A DNA stretch of 64,000 nucleotides from the NCBI RefSeq assembly GCF_014641945.1, contig NZ_BMIJ01000003.1:1-64000 (forward strand), written 5' to 3'. This document shows positions 18,562-29,575 of this stretch, in pieces. The notes under the pieces are model-generated. The model did no database searches. It saw only the letters and a program-made list of their open reading frames with translations, and was not told where the DNA came from. Origin of the DNA: Marinobacterium zhoushanense. GTDB taxonomy: Bacteria; Pseudomonadota; Gammaproteobacteria; Pseudomonadales; Balneatricaceae. Made by a program: the position numbers and the translations under genes. The stretch's first letter is position 1. The number at the start of each line of letters is the position of its first letter.

Positions 18562-18630
18562 ACGCAAAGGCGATTGTGTTGGTGACCGGTGCTGCCGTGG
18601 GGTAGGGCTGGCCGCAGAGTGGATTGCGTG
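18558..18630 (+). pseudogene. Short-chain dehydrogenase remnant (N-terminus only)
   Basis: A GTG overlapping the NIPSNAP stop opens VNAKAIVLVTGAAVG, then TAG (18603-18605). The next frame continues GLAAEW. Together this is the N-terminal TGxxxGIG cofactor loop of an SDR, broken by a small indel, with everything after about 18630 deleted. The operon formerly continued with a second SDR. Confidence 0.65.
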
Positions 18631-18658
18631 GAGAGCATTTCCAACGGCGCGCTTTTTC

Positions 18659-18690
18659 AACGACCCGAACGTTGCAGTTCAGGTCGTTTT
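18659..18690 (+). terminator. Terminator hairpin closing the SDR-flavoprotein-NIPSNAP operon
   Basis: AACGACC (18659-18665) pairs with GGTCGTT (18682-18688), followed by TTCG. GAAC/GTTC can extend the stem inside. The U-run is short, so strength is moderate. Confidence 0.6.
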
Positions 18691-18795
18691 CGTATTCGAG
18701 CCAATCCAATAGAGCTGCCCAGCTATCACCCGAGAAAATAAGTTCGGCCAGGGTTACAGCAATAACACCTCTTTCCGTTATTATCGGTATCTGGT

Positions 18796-18815
18796 TGCAG
18801 ACAGTTTTGTCTGCA
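18796..18815. repeat. Perfect inverted repeat upstream of the GGDEF-EAL gene
   Basis: TGCAGAC (18796-18802) and GTCTGCA (18809-18815) flank a six-base AGTTTT spacer. The position, about 100 bp before the coding start, suits an operator or a short hairpin in the leader. No regulator can be assigned. Otherwise the 18631-18906 gap contains nothing recognised. Confidence 0.35.
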
Positions 18816-18906
18816 TCGTTGCATATTGAAACGCGACGATATCGCTCAAAGACGGCCGCGACACGCGGATTGTCTTAAGCACCACAGATCAGGTACACGG
18901 CCCCAC

Positions 18907-21213
18907 ATGAAAGACGAAACAGGCGAAAGGAAACTCTCCCCACCCGGTACTACTTCGGTCGGCTGGTCGGGCGCAGCTCTCAGGATCTCATTGATCTACG
19001 GTTTCTTTTCGCTGCTCTGGATCTTCCTGTCCGACACTGTGCTACAGATGCTGGTGTCCGATATCCAGATTTTAAGCTTCCTGCAAACGATCAAGGGCTT
19101 TGGGTTCGTTGTGATTTCCACGCTGCTGATCTTTGGGCTGGTCAGTTATTACGCTAAACGGATGCTGGCGGCGCAGCATCATCTGCGCGCATTGATCGAT
19201 ACCCTGCCGGATCTGGTCTGGCTCAAGGATGAAAAGGGGGTATACCTCAGCTGTAACCGCAAGTTCGAGAGTCTTTTCGGCGCCAGTGAAAGCGAAATCG
19301 TTGGTAAGACCGACTACGATTTTGTGGATGCCGAACTGGCTGACTTTTTTCGCAAGCATGATCTGATCGCCATGCATGCCGACCGTTCAAGTGTTAACGA
19401 GGAGCAGCTGACGTTTGCCGATGACGGGCATACCGAGATACTGGAAACGATCAAAACGCCGATGAAAGATGAAACCGGCAAGTTGATCGGTATTCTGGGC
19501 ATAGGGCGTGATATCACCAGGCGCAAGCAACGGGAAACCGAGATCAGGGTTCTGACCCAGGCGGTTGAACAGAGTCCAGTGGCGGTGGTTCTGGCCGATC
19601 CATCCCGGCGGGTCACCTTCGTCAATCGGGCGTTCGAGCGCATCAGCGGTTACCCATCCGAAGAGGTGGTAGGGCGGGCGTTCGAGCTGGTCGACCTTGA
19701 GCTGAACGAAGCGGAGCTGGTGGCTGAGATCTGGCACAGTATCAGTGCCGGAGAGCCCTGGCAGGGAGAGTTGAGAAGCAGGCGAAAGGGCGGTGAACAG
19801 TACTGGGAGCACGCCTATCTGTCTCCGGTCCTTGGCGGCTCAGGTGAAGTCAGTCATTACCTGGCGCTGAAAGAGGACATCAGTCTGCGTAAGCGGCAGG
19901 AGGAGCGGCTGCAGTATCAGGCGCATTACGATCCGTTGACGGCACTGCCGAACCGGGTGTTGATCATGGACCGGCTGCAGCAGTTGATCCGCGACGCCAG
20001 GCGTAACAACGAGTATGTTGCGGTGATGTTTCTCGATCTCGATGACTTCAAGAAGATCAACGACAGCATGGGACACGATGTTGGTGACCAGGCGCTGGTA
20101 CAGGCGGCATCGCGTCTGGTCGACTCCGTGCGTGAAGGTGACAGCGTCGGTCGGCTCGGCGGCGATGAGTTTATCGTGCTTGCCGGTCACTTTTCCCAGA
20201 AAGAGTCGGTTCAGGTCGTGGCGGCAAATATCCTTGAGAGTTTCTGGGATACCTTCGATTTGGGTGGGCGCGAGATCATGCTCACTGCCAGTATCGGCAT
20301 CGCGATCTACCCCTTCGATGGTGATAGCCTGAGTGAGCTGCTGAAAAGCGCAGATACCGCCATGTACCTATCTAAGGCGCAGGGACGCAACCGTTACGCT
20401 TTCTTTACCAATGAGCTGAATCAGAGCATCAGTCGGCGACTGCAGATCGAGGAGCATCTGCGAGCCGCCATCGACAACGGCGAGCTGAGGGTGGCGTACC
20501 AGCCCCAGTATGAGGTCAAGAGCCGGAGTATGATCGGTGTCGAGGCGTTGTTGCGCTGGAATAGTTCGGCACTCGGGCAGGTTGGGCCGGACGAGTTTAT
20601 CCCCATCGCCGAACAGAGCGGATTGATCGTGCCGATCGGCCGATTCGTAATGCAGCAGGCACTGTCGGACGCGATGCAGTGGGTCGCGCAGGAACCGCAG
20701 TTCAAGCTGGCGGTGAACATATCGCCGGTACAGTTTCGGGATGAGGAACTAGCCGACTTTTTGCGTCAGGAGTTGGAGCGCAGTGGTTTCCCGGCGTCGC
20801 GGCTCGAACTGGAGATTACCGAGGGGATCCTGATGCGTGGTGGCCCCATGGTGGAAAATACCCTGGCGACACTGCATGAGATGGGGATCTGCCTGTCGAT
20901 GGATGATTTCGGTACCGGTTACTCCTCGCTCAGTTATCTGCGCCGCTATCCGGTCGATGAACTCAAGATCGATCGCAGTTTCGTACAGGAGATGACCGTT
21001 GACGAGGCTGATCGGGAGTTGGTCAGCGCTGCCATCTCATTATCGCGCGGGCTGGGCCTTCGAGTGGTTGCCGAAGGCGTTGAGAGCAAAGAGCAGTTGG
21101 AAGCGCTCAGCGAGATGGAGTGTGCGGTGGTGCAAGGCTTCCTGTTGAGTAAACCGGTCTGCGCCAAGGAGATCGATGCATTGCTGATGCAGCGAGAATG
21201 GGAGCTTAGTTAA
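18907..21213 (+). CDS. Membrane PAS-GGDEF-EAL protein (c-di-GMP turnover)
   Basis: The start is the ATG at 18907. Two membrane segments lie near residues 25-85, then two PAS domains (one with LPDLVWLKDEKGVYL, one with AVVLADPSRRVTF). A diguanylate cyclase domain follows with the intact active site RLGGDEF, then an EAL phosphodiesterase domain with GVEALLRW, ELEITEG, DDFGTGYSSL and LKIDRSFV. Both catalytic motifs look complete, so it could make and degrade c-di-GMP, the net activity being set by the PAS signals. It is a single gene flanked by gene-free DNA. Confidence 0.92.
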   Translation: MKDETGERKLSPPGTTSVGWSGAALRISLIYGFFSLLWIFLSDTVLQMLVSDIQILSFLQTIKGFGFVVISTLLIFGLVSYYAKRMLAAQHHLRALIDTLPDLVWLKDEKGVYLSCNRKFESLFGASESEIVGKTDYDFVDAELADFFRKHDLIAMHADRSSVNEEQLTFADDGHTEILETIKTPMKDETGKLIGILGIGRDITRRKQRETEIRVLTQAVEQSPVAVVLADPSRRVTFVNRAFERISGYPSEEVVGRAFELVDLELNEAELVAEIWHSISAGEPWQGELRSRRKGGEQYWEHAYLSPVLGGSGEVSHYLALKEDISLRKRQEERLQYQAHYDPLTALPNRVLIMDRLQQLIRDARRNNEYVAVMFLDLDDFKKINDSMGHDVGDQALVQAASRLVDSVREGDSVGRLGGDEFIVLAGHFSQKESVQVVAANILESFWDTFDLGGREIMLTASIGIAIYPFDGDSLSELLKSADTAMYLSKAQGRNRYAFFTNELNQSISRRLQIEEHLRAAIDNGELRVAYQPQYEVKSRSMIGVEALLRWNSSALGQVGPDEFIPIAEQSGLIVPIGRFVMQQALSDAMQWVAQEPQFKLAVNISPVQFRDEELADFLRQELERSGFPASRLELEITEGILMRGGPMVENTLATLHEMGICLSMDDFGTGYSSLSYLRRYPVDELKIDRSFVQEMTVDEADRELVSAAISLSRGLGLRVVAEGVESKEQLEALSEMECAVVQGFLLSKPVCAKEIDALLMQREWELS

Positions 21214-21262
21214 TCAACCTGTTCTAAAAGTACAAGCCAAGCGGTCTATACTCCATTCATAA

Positions 21263-22540
<1,278 letters not shown>

Positions 22541-22590
22541 GGGCCGCAGCAGCGGAATGGAATAGAGTAAAAAGAGTACGAGCAACCACT

Positions 22591-22625
22591 AAAATACCCG
22601 CCGATGTGCGGGTATTTTCTTTTTC
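22591..22625 (+). terminator. Bidirectional-looking terminator after pobA
   Basis: AAAATACCCGC (22591-22601) pairs perfectly with GCGGGTATTTT (22608-22618), followed by CTTTTTC. The six-base loop and A/U flanks are typical of intrinsic terminators. Confidence 0.9.
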
Positions 22626-22710
22626 GCCATCGCCCCTTGGTCATCGACAGCAGACAATCGCAGACAGTCAGGCTAAGCTGGATCCCGTTTCTCCTGAATG
22701 CGATGGACCG

Positions 22711-23424
22711 ATGCCTGAATTCCTGAATTTCCTGACCCAAAACTGGCTTAACCTTGTTGCGCTGATCTGGTTCCTGATCTGCTTCAAGGGCTACATGCTT
22801 TATGCCGAACGCAAGGCGCGCACCACGGCCTGCCTGTCGAGCATCATGCACCTGTATCGGACCGAGTGGATGCGACGGATGCTGGATCGGGATATGCGCA
22901 TGGCCGATACCGCCGCCATCGCCAACCTGGAGCGCAGCGTCTCCTTCTTCGCGTCGACCACGATTCTGGTACTGGCCGGTCTGATGACCCTGCTCAGCTA
23001 CACCGAACGGGCGATTACGCTGGTGGAACACCTGCCGCTGGTGCGTCCGGCCACGCCGCTGGAGTGGGAACTCAAGCTGCTGGTACTGCTGACACTGTTC
23101 ATCTACGCCTTTTTCAAGTTCACCTGGAGCCTGCGCCAGTATGGTTTCGTGTCGGTGATGGTCGGATCCGCGCCAGGACCAGCCGATGACCTGGACGAAA
23201 AACACCTGCAGGCGCATGCAGCCCGCATTGCCAAGATGAGCTCCATCGCGGCGAACAACTCCAACGTAGGGCTGCGTACCTACTACTTCAGCCTGGCGGT
23301 GCTGGCCTGGTTGATCAACCCCTGGCTGTTCATGGCGATGTCGGCGGGCATCGTCTATGTGCTATACCAGCGTGAGTTCACGTCACCGACGCTGAAGACG
23401 CTGCTGATGAGCACCGAGATATAA
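22711..23424 (+). CDS. DUF599 family membrane protein
   Basis: A 237-residue protein with four hydrophobic segments: the first directly after the start (WLNLVALIWFLICFKGYMLY), then ASTTILVLAGLMTLLSYTERA, LLVLLTLFIYAFFKFTWSLRQY and a C-terminal pair. The FKFTWSLRQY and NNSNVGLRTYYF signatures mark DUF599. The function is unknown. The ATG at 22711 was chosen because upstream frame sequence lies within the pobA terminator region. It precedes htpG by about 90 bp with a separate heat-shock promoter in between. Confidence 0.85.
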   Translation: MPEFLNFLTQNWLNLVALIWFLICFKGYMLYAERKARTTACLSSIMHLYRTEWMRRMLDRDMRMADTAAIANLERSVSFFASTTILVLAGLMTLLSYTERAITLVEHLPLVRPATPLEWELKLLVLLTLFIYAFFKFTWSLRQYGFVSVMVGSAPGPADDLDEKHLQAHAARIAKMSSIAANNSNVGLRTYYFSLAVLAWLINPWLFMAMSAGIVYVLYQREFTSPTLKTLLMSTEI

Positions 23425-23439
23425 AACCTGGCCTCTATC

Positions 23440-23467
23440 CTTGAAATGGCGTTCGTTGACCCCATCT
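23440..23467 (+). promoter_or_regulatory. Sigma-32 (heat-shock) promoter of htpG
   Basis: CTTGAAA (23440-23446), a 13-base spacer, and CCCCATCT (23460-23467) match the RpoH consensus at every core position. It lies 43 bp before the htpG start. Confidence 0.88.
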
Positions 23468-23510
23468 TTGCTTGGGACAATAAACCTAAGCGGAGTTGGG
23501 TAAACGAGCT

Positions 23511-25433
23511 ATGAGCACCGAAACACAGAAAGAGACCCTTGGTTTTCAGACGGAAGTGAAGCAGCTGCTGAAGCTGATGATTCACTCTCTCTACTCCAAT
23601 AAGGAGATCTTCCTGCGCGAGCTGATCTCGAACGCGTCAGATGCGTCGGAGAAGCTGCGCTTCGAGGCGCTGTCCAATGCGGACCTGTACGAAAACGACG
23701 GCGATCTGAAGATCCGCGTCGAGTTCGACGAAGAGGCCAAGACCGTTTCCATCATCGATAACGGCATCGGCATGAGCCGTCAGGATGTGGTCGATCATCT
23801 GGGCACCATCGCCAAATCCGGCACCGCCAGTTTCTTCTCCAGCCTCACCGGCGATCAGGCCAAGGACAGCCAGCTGATCGGCCAGTTCGGCGTTGGCTTC
23901 TATTCCGCCTTCATCGTCGCCAAGCAGGTAGATGTCTACACCCGTCGTGCCGGCCTCGATGCCAGCGAGGGTGTGCACTGGTCATCCGCGGGCGAAGGTG
24001 AGTTCAGCATCGAAAACGTTGAGCTGCCGCAGCGTGGTACCCGTATCGTGCTGAGCCTGAAAGAGGGGGACGAGGAGTTCGCCAACGCGTTCCGCCTGCG
24101 TACTCTGGTACGCAAGTACTCCGACCATATCGCCATCCCCGTGCTGATGGAGAAGCAGGAGATGCCGTCTGACGAGGAGGAGGGTGAGGAGAAGAAGGCG
24201 GACAAGGCGCCTGAACTGGAAACCGTCAACTCCGCTACCGCCCTCTGGTCACGCAGCAAGAGCGAGTTGACCGACGAAGAGTACAAAGAGTTCTACAAGC
24301 ACGTCTCCCACGACTTCGCCGAACCGCTGGCCTGGGCGCACAACCAGGTTGAAGGTAACCTGGAGTACACCAGCCTGCTCTACCTGCCGGAGCGCGCGCC
24401 GTTTGATCTGTGGAACCGCGATGCGCCGAAGGGCTTGAAGCTGTACATCCAGCGTGTATTCATCATGGATCAGGCGGACGAGTTCCTGCCGCTCTACCTG
24501 CGTTTCATCAAGGGTGTGGTCGACTCCAAGAACCTGTCGCTGAACGTATCCCGCGAGATCCTGCAGAAGGATCCCAACGTGGACAAGCTGCGCACCGCGC
24601 TGACCAAGCGTGCGCTGGATATGCTGGCGAAACTGGCGAAGAACGAGCCAGAGAAGTACAACGCGTTCTGGAAAGAGTTCGGTCAGGTACTGAAAGAGGG
24701 GCCGGCGGAGGACTACGCCAACCGCGAGAAGGTGCTCAAGCTGCTGCGCTTCGCGTCTACCCATAACGACAATGCAGAGCAGACAGTGGGTCTGGACGAC
24801 TACATCAGCCGCATGAAGGAAGGGCAGGAGAAGATCTACTACGTGGTCGCCGACTCCTACAACGCTGCCAAGAGCAGCCCGCACCTGGAGATATTCCGCA
24901 AGAAGGGTATCGAGGTTCTGCTGCTGTCCGATCGGATCGACGAGTGGATGATGAGTCAGCTGTTCGACTTCGACGGCAAGTCGTTCCAGGATGTCAGCAA
25001 AGGTGAGCTGAACCTGGGCGAGGTAGAGTCCGAAGAGGAGAAGAAACAGCAGGAGGAGGTCGCCAAGCAGATGGAGGGCCTCACCGAGCGTCTGACCGGT
25101 GCGCTGGGCGAACGGATCAAGGAGGCGCGGGTTACCCATCGTCTGACCGACTCCCCGGCCTGTCTGGTCGTCGGCGATTACGATATGGGTGCCCAGATGC
25201 GCAAGATCATGGAAGCGGCGGGTCAGGCTGTGCCGGAGGTGAAACCGATCTTTGAGTACAACCCGGAGCATCCGCTGATCGCCAAGCTGGACAAGGAGCC
25301 GGACGAAGACCGCTTCAAGGATCTGGCGCTGGTACTGTTTGACCAGGCGGAACTGGCTGCCGGCGGGCAGCTTGACGATCCTGCCGCTTACATCGGCCGT
25401 CTCAACAAGCTGCTGCTCGAACTGAGCGCCTGA
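23511..25433 (+). CDS. htpG: Molecular chaperone HtpG (Hsp90)
   Basis: Cytosolic ATP-dependent chaperone of 640 residues. The GHKL ATPase site is clear: [12 protein letters not shown] (about 30-41), [23 protein letters not shown], and [11 protein letters not shown]. The acidic linker (DEEEGEEKK) separates the N-terminal from the middle domain, which carries the NVSREILQ block and [10 protein letters not shown]. Dimerisation residues follow. The ATG at 23511 gives the usual family start [16 protein letters not shown] consensus sigma-32 promoter precedes it and a strong terminator follows. Confidence 0.97.
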   Translation: MSTETQKETLGFQTEVKQLLKLMIHSLYSNKEIFLRELISNASDASEKLRFEALSNADLYENDGDLKIRVEFDEEAKTVSIIDNGIGMSRQDVVDHLGTIAKSGTASFFSSLTGDQAKDSQLIGQFGVGFYSAFIVAKQVDVYTRRAGLDASEGVHWSSAGEGEFSIENVELPQRGTRIVLSLKEGDEEFANAFRLRTLVRKYSDHIAIPVLMEKQEMPSDEEEGEEKKADKAPELETVNSATALWSRSKSELTDEEYKEFYKHVSHDFAEPLAWAHNQVEGNLEYTSLLYLPERAPFDLWNRDAPKGLKLYIQRVFIMDQADEFLPLYLRFIKGVVDSKNLSLNVSREILQKDPNVDKLRTALTKRALDMLAKLAKNEPEKYNAFWKEFGQVLKEGPAEDYANREKVLKLLRFASTHNDNAEQTVGLDDYISRMKEGQEKIYYVVADSYNAAKSSPHLEIFRKKGIEVLLLSDRIDEWMMSQLFDFDGKSFQDVSKGELNLGEVESEEEKKQQEEVAKQMEGLTERLTGALGERIKEARVTHRLTDSPACLVVGDYDMGAQMRKIMEAAGQAVPEVKPIFEYNPEHPLIAKLDKEPDEDRFKDLALVLFDQAELAAGGQLDDPAAYIGRLNKLLLELSA

Positions 25434-25456
25434 TAGCGCCCGGAAGCTACACTCTA

Positions 25457-25490
25457 AACACCCCGGCCTTGGCCGGGGTGTTTCGTTTAT
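25457..25490 (+). terminator. Rho-independent terminator of htpG
   Basis: A twelve-base stem AACACCCCGGCC/GGCCGGGGTGTT with a two-base TT centre, followed by TCGTTT. Very stable GC stem directly after the htpG stop. Confidence 0.85.
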
Positions 25491-25507
25491 GTACAGGAGG
25501 TACGCTC

Positions 25508-25554
25508 CCTGTCGTTTGCTCCTGCAACGACAGGATTCCTGTCATCCATGACAG
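25508..25554. repeat. Two adjacent CCTGTC-based inverted repeats
   Basis: CCTGTCGTT (25508-25516) pairs with AACGACAGG (25526-25534). A second dyad, CTGTCAT (25539-25545) with ATGACAG (25548-25554), follows at once. Both arms start with the same CTGTC word. They lie between the htpG terminator and the DUF294 gene, about 110 bp before its GTG, so they may be operators or RNA structure in its leader. Confidence 0.5.
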
Positions 25555-25660
25555 TCATGCCGCGGGCGCATGGATGCGCAGGAGCGGCGATGTACAGGCG
25601 GTTGACTGGTAAAAGCCCGAACGCCCTCTATGCTGAGAGTAAAAAAGCAGGGAGGTCCGG

Positions 25661-26776
25661 GTGCGGTCGGTCTGGCGCAATCTATTTGGTGCTCAACGCG
25701 GCCTGGCGCTACAGCTGCCGCCCCATCTGCTCTCGCCGCTGGAACGGGCGCTGGAGCAGCTCGGACCCGATACCAGCCTGGCACAAGCGAAGGCCTGGCA
25801 GCCGCGACTGGTTGAAGCGCTGCAGCAACTTGAGCTGCCTGCCTGGCTCATTTCGGAACTGATCAGCGACCACAATGATCTGCTCTATCGGGTCGCCATC
25901 GAGCGTGCGATAGAAAGGATGCGCGCTGCCGGCTGGGGCGCGCCGCCGGTGGATTTCTGTGTGCTGGCGATGGGCTCGAGTGGACGTCATGAGAGCCTGT
26001 TGCACCCGGATCAGGACAATGCGCTGGTGCTCGAGAGCTACCCGGATGAGCGCCATAACGAGATCGACAGTTGGTTCAGAACCCTGGCCAGCCAGTTTAC
26101 CGCGCTGCTCGACGAGGCCGGGATACCTTTCTGCAAAGGCCACGTCATGGCGTCGATGCCACTCTGGCGCAAGCCGATCCATGCCTGGCAGGAGCAGATG
26201 CAGTTGTGGATGGCGACGCGGCGGGTAAAGGTCGTCCAGCAGTGCAATATCCTGTTCGATTTTGCGCCGGTGTTCGGTGATGAAGCCCTGGCCGACCAAC
26301 TGCGTGACTCGATTCTGGAACAGGTGCCCTCGGCTGGTCTGTTTCTACACGAGATGGCCGAGTTGATCGATGAGTCCCCGGTGGCGCTGGATCGCTTTGA
26401 CCGCCTGCACGGAGATGGCCGCGACGCGCCACACCCTGATGCAGTCAATCTGAAACGCCAGGGCTTGTTACCGTTGACCGGTGCGCTACGCCTGCTGGCG
26501 CTGCTCAACGGCTGTCGCGAGGTGGGAACACGGGCGCGCGCGATCTGGTTGGAACAGGCCGCTATACTGTCGCCCGGTCAGGGGCGGGGCCTGTGTCAGG
26601 CGGCAGAGCATCTGATGCGTCTGTTGCTGGATGCCCAGATGAACAACTGGCGGCAGGGCGGCCAGCCGGATAACTGGATCGATCTACGCCAGCTGAGCGA
26701 CCCGCAGCTGCGTGAGCTGCAGCAGGACCTGAAACAGGTTCGTCAGCTGCAGCGGCAGGCGCAGCACAGTCTATGA
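25661..26776 (+). CDS. DUF294 nucleotidyltransferase-like protein
   Basis: The GlnD-type nucleotidyltransferase signature is intact: GSSGRHE (105-111) followed by DQD (117-119). The N-terminal half resembles the putative nucleotide-binding substrate domain found with CBS or cyclic-nucleotide modules in other members; these modules are absent here. It may therefore transfer a nucleotide to a protein partner. A GTG start is set by GGAGG five bases upstream. It converges on the SSS-histidine kinase operon (24-bp gap), and the same partners recur together in gammaproteobacteria as I recall, so a role in that signalling unit is likely. Confidence 0.82.
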   Translation: MRSVWRNLFGAQRGLALQLPPHLLSPLERALEQLGPDTSLAQAKAWQPRLVEALQQLELPAWLISELISDHNDLLYRVAIERAIERMRAAGWGAPPVDFCVLAMGSSGRHESLLHPDQDNALVLESYPDERHNEIDSWFRTLASQFTALLDEAGIPFCKGHVMASMPLWRKPIHAWQEQMQLWMATRRVKVVQQCNILFDFAPVFGDEALADQLRDSILEQVPSAGLFLHEMAELIDESPVALDRFDRLHGDGRDAPHPDAVNLKRQGLLPLTGALRLLALLNGCREVGTRARAIWLEQAAILSPGQGRGLCQAAEHLMRLLLDAQMNNWRQGGQPDNWIDLRQLSDPQLRELQQDLKQVRQLQRQAQHSL

Positions 26777-26800
26777 AACCTCCTGTTAACTGGCTTGTTG

Positions 26801-29575
26801 TTAACCGGCTTGGCTTTCGACGGCTTCGCGCTGGACCTGTTCGGGCGCCTGCGGCAGCTCCAGTATGAAACAGGCACCTCCCCACTGCTCACCGCGATCG
26901 GCCCAGAGCCTGCCGCCCAGATGGTTGATGATGCCGCGGCTGATCGGCAGGCCGAGCCCGGTGCCGCGAGGGTGGCTGGCCGGGGTGCGGTGCTGTTGCT
27001 CCCGTGCCTGTTCGATCTGGTGAAACTTCTCGAACACCCTTTCCCGTTCCGCTTCGGCGATACCGGGGCCATTGTCCTCGACCGCAAGTCTATAGGAGCG
27101 CTTGTAGGGGGTCAGTGTCAGCAAAACGCGTGGCTGATCATGGGCGGCAAACTTGTTGGCGTTGCCCAGTAAATTGATCAGTACCTGCTGCAAGCGATCC
27201 GGGTCGGCCACTATCCAACAAGGCTGCGCCGGCAGTTTAAGTTCCAGCTCAACGCCGCGCTCTTCATTGAGCCGGGTAACCGCTTCCACCGAGTGGTGTA
27301 TCACCTCGTTGAAGTTGCAACGGGTTGGCTTAAGCGTCATCCGTCCCGACTCAAGTCGCGCCATATCCAGAATCTCCTCGATCAGGCGGGAGAGGCGCTC
27401 GCTCTCGCGGACGATTATGTCGATGAAATGGGCGCGCTTCTCGTCCGGAATCTGTCCCGTGTCGCGCAGTATTTCAGCAAAAGCACGAATCGAGGTGAGC
27501 GGCGTGCGCAGCTCGTGACTGACCATGGCGACGAACTCGTCCTTGAGACGGTCCAGCTCGCGCAGTCGCTCATTGGCGCTGCGCAGCTCCTCGCCGATGC
27601 GTGCAAGCTCGGACGACTTCTGCTCCAGCCGGCGATTGTATTCCAGCGCCTGGGAGGTGGTGTCGAGAATGCTCAGAATAGACGACATCTCCAGCGCTTC
27701 GCCGCGTACCACCGAGTTGATCAGGATGCGTGCCGTAGCGCTGCCCAATGCCCCGGTCAGGCCATGTTCGGCGGCGGCGATCATCTCCGGCGTGGCCGGG
27801 CTGTCATCGTCCTGCTTCGGCCGCGTGTGCCCGAGCAAACGGATGCTGGCGCCGTCACCCAGGTAGCGACTGAGCAGCATGAACAGCTCATAACGACTGG
27901 CATGGCCCTGCCAGATAGCGGCTTGTGCCGCTTCCGGTCTGAGCGCGTTGGTGAACAGCGCCGCCTGGGTCTGCTCCAGGCCGCTCTGCCGGCTGAATAG
28001 GGATAAACCGACCAGTAAGCCCAGATTGAGCAGCAGACTCCAGAACAGAGCGTGGGTGTAGATGTCCCAGCCCTCCAGCCCGAACAGTGCATAGGGGCGT
28101 AGCCAGCCCAGATCGAACGGACCCTTATCGATAAATCCGGTATCCAGCCAGCCGGACAACGCGAAGCCCGGGATCAACAGGGTCCAGCCCCAGACCAGAA
28201 TGCCCGCAATCATGCCCGCTGCGGCGCCCGAGCGGCAGGCGCCCTTCCAGTAAAGGCCGAGCAGCAGTGACGGCGCGAACTGGGCGGCAGCGGCGAAGGA
28301 TACCAGGCCAATGGTTACCAGGCTGTAGGCCTCACCAATCAGTGCGTGATAGAGGTAGCCTAGGATCAGAATCAGAATGATCGCGATACGGCGGATGCCG
28401 AGCAGCCAGCCCGACAGGTCGTGGCGTTTGTCCAGATGCAGGCTGGGCAGACGGATCAGCAGCGGCATCACCAGCTGGTTGCTGACCATGGTCGACAGCG
28501 CAATGGTCTCGACGATCATCATACTGGTGGCAGCTGACAGGCCGCCGATGAACACCAGCAGCGGCAGCCAGTCGAGCCCTGCGGCCAGGGGCAGTGTCAG
28601 CACGAAGTTGTCGGGTTCTCCAGTCGAGGTTCCGCCCATCAGCCCGGCCAGGGCGATGGGGATCACGAACAGGTTGATCAGCAGCAGATAGAGCGGGAAC
28701 AACCAGCTGGCGCGTCGCAGATGCTGCTCGTTGACATTCTCTACCACCAGTACCTGAAACTGCCGGGGCAGGGTGATGAACGCGAGCAGCGCCAGGATCA
28801 GCGTGCCAAACCAGCCCAGCGCGCCGCCTGGTACCTGGTCCAGACCGAATCTGTGACTGATGTCGGGTATCAGCAGGGCCGCCTGGGTGACCAGGTCCAT
28901 GGGGCCGTCGTACAGGATAAAGGTGGCGAAAGCGCCCACCGCCAGAAACGCGCAGAGCTTGACGATCGACTCGAAGGCGATCGCCGTCACCATCCCTTCG
29001 TGCCGCTCACTGGCGTCCAGATGCCGGGTGCCGAACAGGATGATAAATACCGATAGTACCAGTGCGACCCAGAACGCCTTGTCCTGCAGAAAACCGCTGA
29101 GCGAGAGCTGAGGTTGGCTCTGATCCGGGTACTGGGTAAGGATGGCATAGCTGACCGTGATCGCCTTAAGCTGCAGGGCGATGTAGGGCATGATCGCAAT
29201 GATCGCGATCAATGCCACCAGTGCCCCGATAGCGCCGCTCTTGCCGTAGCGTGCACTGATGAAGTCGGCGATCGAGGTGATGCGTTGCGCCCGGGCGATG
29301 CGGATCATCTTGCGGATCAGCATCCAGCCGCACAGCATTGCCAGTGTCGGGCCCAGGTAGATCAGCAGGAAACTGGGTCCGGTGGTGGCGGCTCGACCGA
29401 CGCTGCCGTAGAAGGTCCAGGCGGTGCAGTATACGGCGATGGATAACGAATAGATTGTCGGTGAGTTGACCAGGGAGCGACGCTGCTCCGCGCGTCGGTC
29501 GCCCCAGGCCGCTATTACGAACAGCAGCGCCAGGTAGCTGAACGCGACAATCAGGACGATTGCGCTACTCCTCAT
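26801..29575 (-). CDS. Sodium:solute symporter-histidine kinase sensor (CrbS/MxtR-type)
   Basis: 924 residues in one chain. Residues 1 to about 600 form a 13-helix sodium:solute symporter fold (starts MRSSAIVLIVAFSYLALLFV). A PAS-less coiled linker (ELARIGEELRSANERLRELD) leads to HisKA with the phospho-acceptor in VSHELRTPLTSIRAFAEIL (His near 686) and an HATPase domain with NLLGNANKFA, DNGPGI and GTGLGLPIS. Such proteins sense or transport a carboxylate (acetate in CrbS) and phosphorylate a response regulator. A receiver-only regulator is the first gene of this operon. The ligand here is not proven. Confidence 0.92.
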   Translation of the reverse strand: MRSSAIVLIVAFSYLALLFVIAAWGDRRAEQRRSLVNSPTIYSLSIAVYCTAWTFYGSVGRAATTGPSFLLIYLGPTLAMLCGWMLIRKMIRIARAQRITSIADFISARYGKSGAIGALVALIAIIAIMPYIALQLKAITVSYAILTQYPDQSQPQLSLSGFLQDKAFWVALVLSVFIILFGTRHLDASERHEGMVTAIAFESIVKLCAFLAVGAFATFILYDGPMDLVTQAALLIPDISHRFGLDQVPGGALGWFGTLILALLAFITLPRQFQVLVVENVNEQHLRRASWLFPLYLLLINLFVIPIALAGLMGGTSTGEPDNFVLTLPLAAGLDWLPLLVFIGGLSAATSMMIVETIALSTMVSNQLVMPLLIRLPSLHLDKRHDLSGWLLGIRRIAIILILILGYLYHALIGEAYSLVTIGLVSFAAAAQFAPSLLLGLYWKGACRSGAAAGMIAGILVWGWTLLIPGFALSGWLDTGFIDKGPFDLGWLRPYALFGLEGWDIYTHALFWSLLLNLGLLVGLSLFSRQSGLEQTQAALFTNALRPEAAQAAIWQGHASRYELFMLLSRYLGDGASIRLLGHTRPKQDDDSPATPEMIAAAEHGLTGALGSATARILINSVVRGEALEMSSILSILDTTSQALEYNRRLEQKSSELARIGEELRSANERLRELDRLKDEFVAMVSHELRTPLTSIRAFAEILRDTGQIPDEKRAHFIDIIVRESERLSRLIEEILDMARLESGRMTLKPTRCNFNEVIHHSVEAVTRLNEERGVELELKLPAQPCWIVADPDRLQQVLINLLGNANKFAAHDQPRVLLTLTPYKRSYRLAVEDNGPGIAEAERERVFEKFHQIEQAREQQHRTPASHPRGTGLGLPISRGIINHLGGRLWADRGEQWGGACFILELPQAPEQVQREAVESQAG

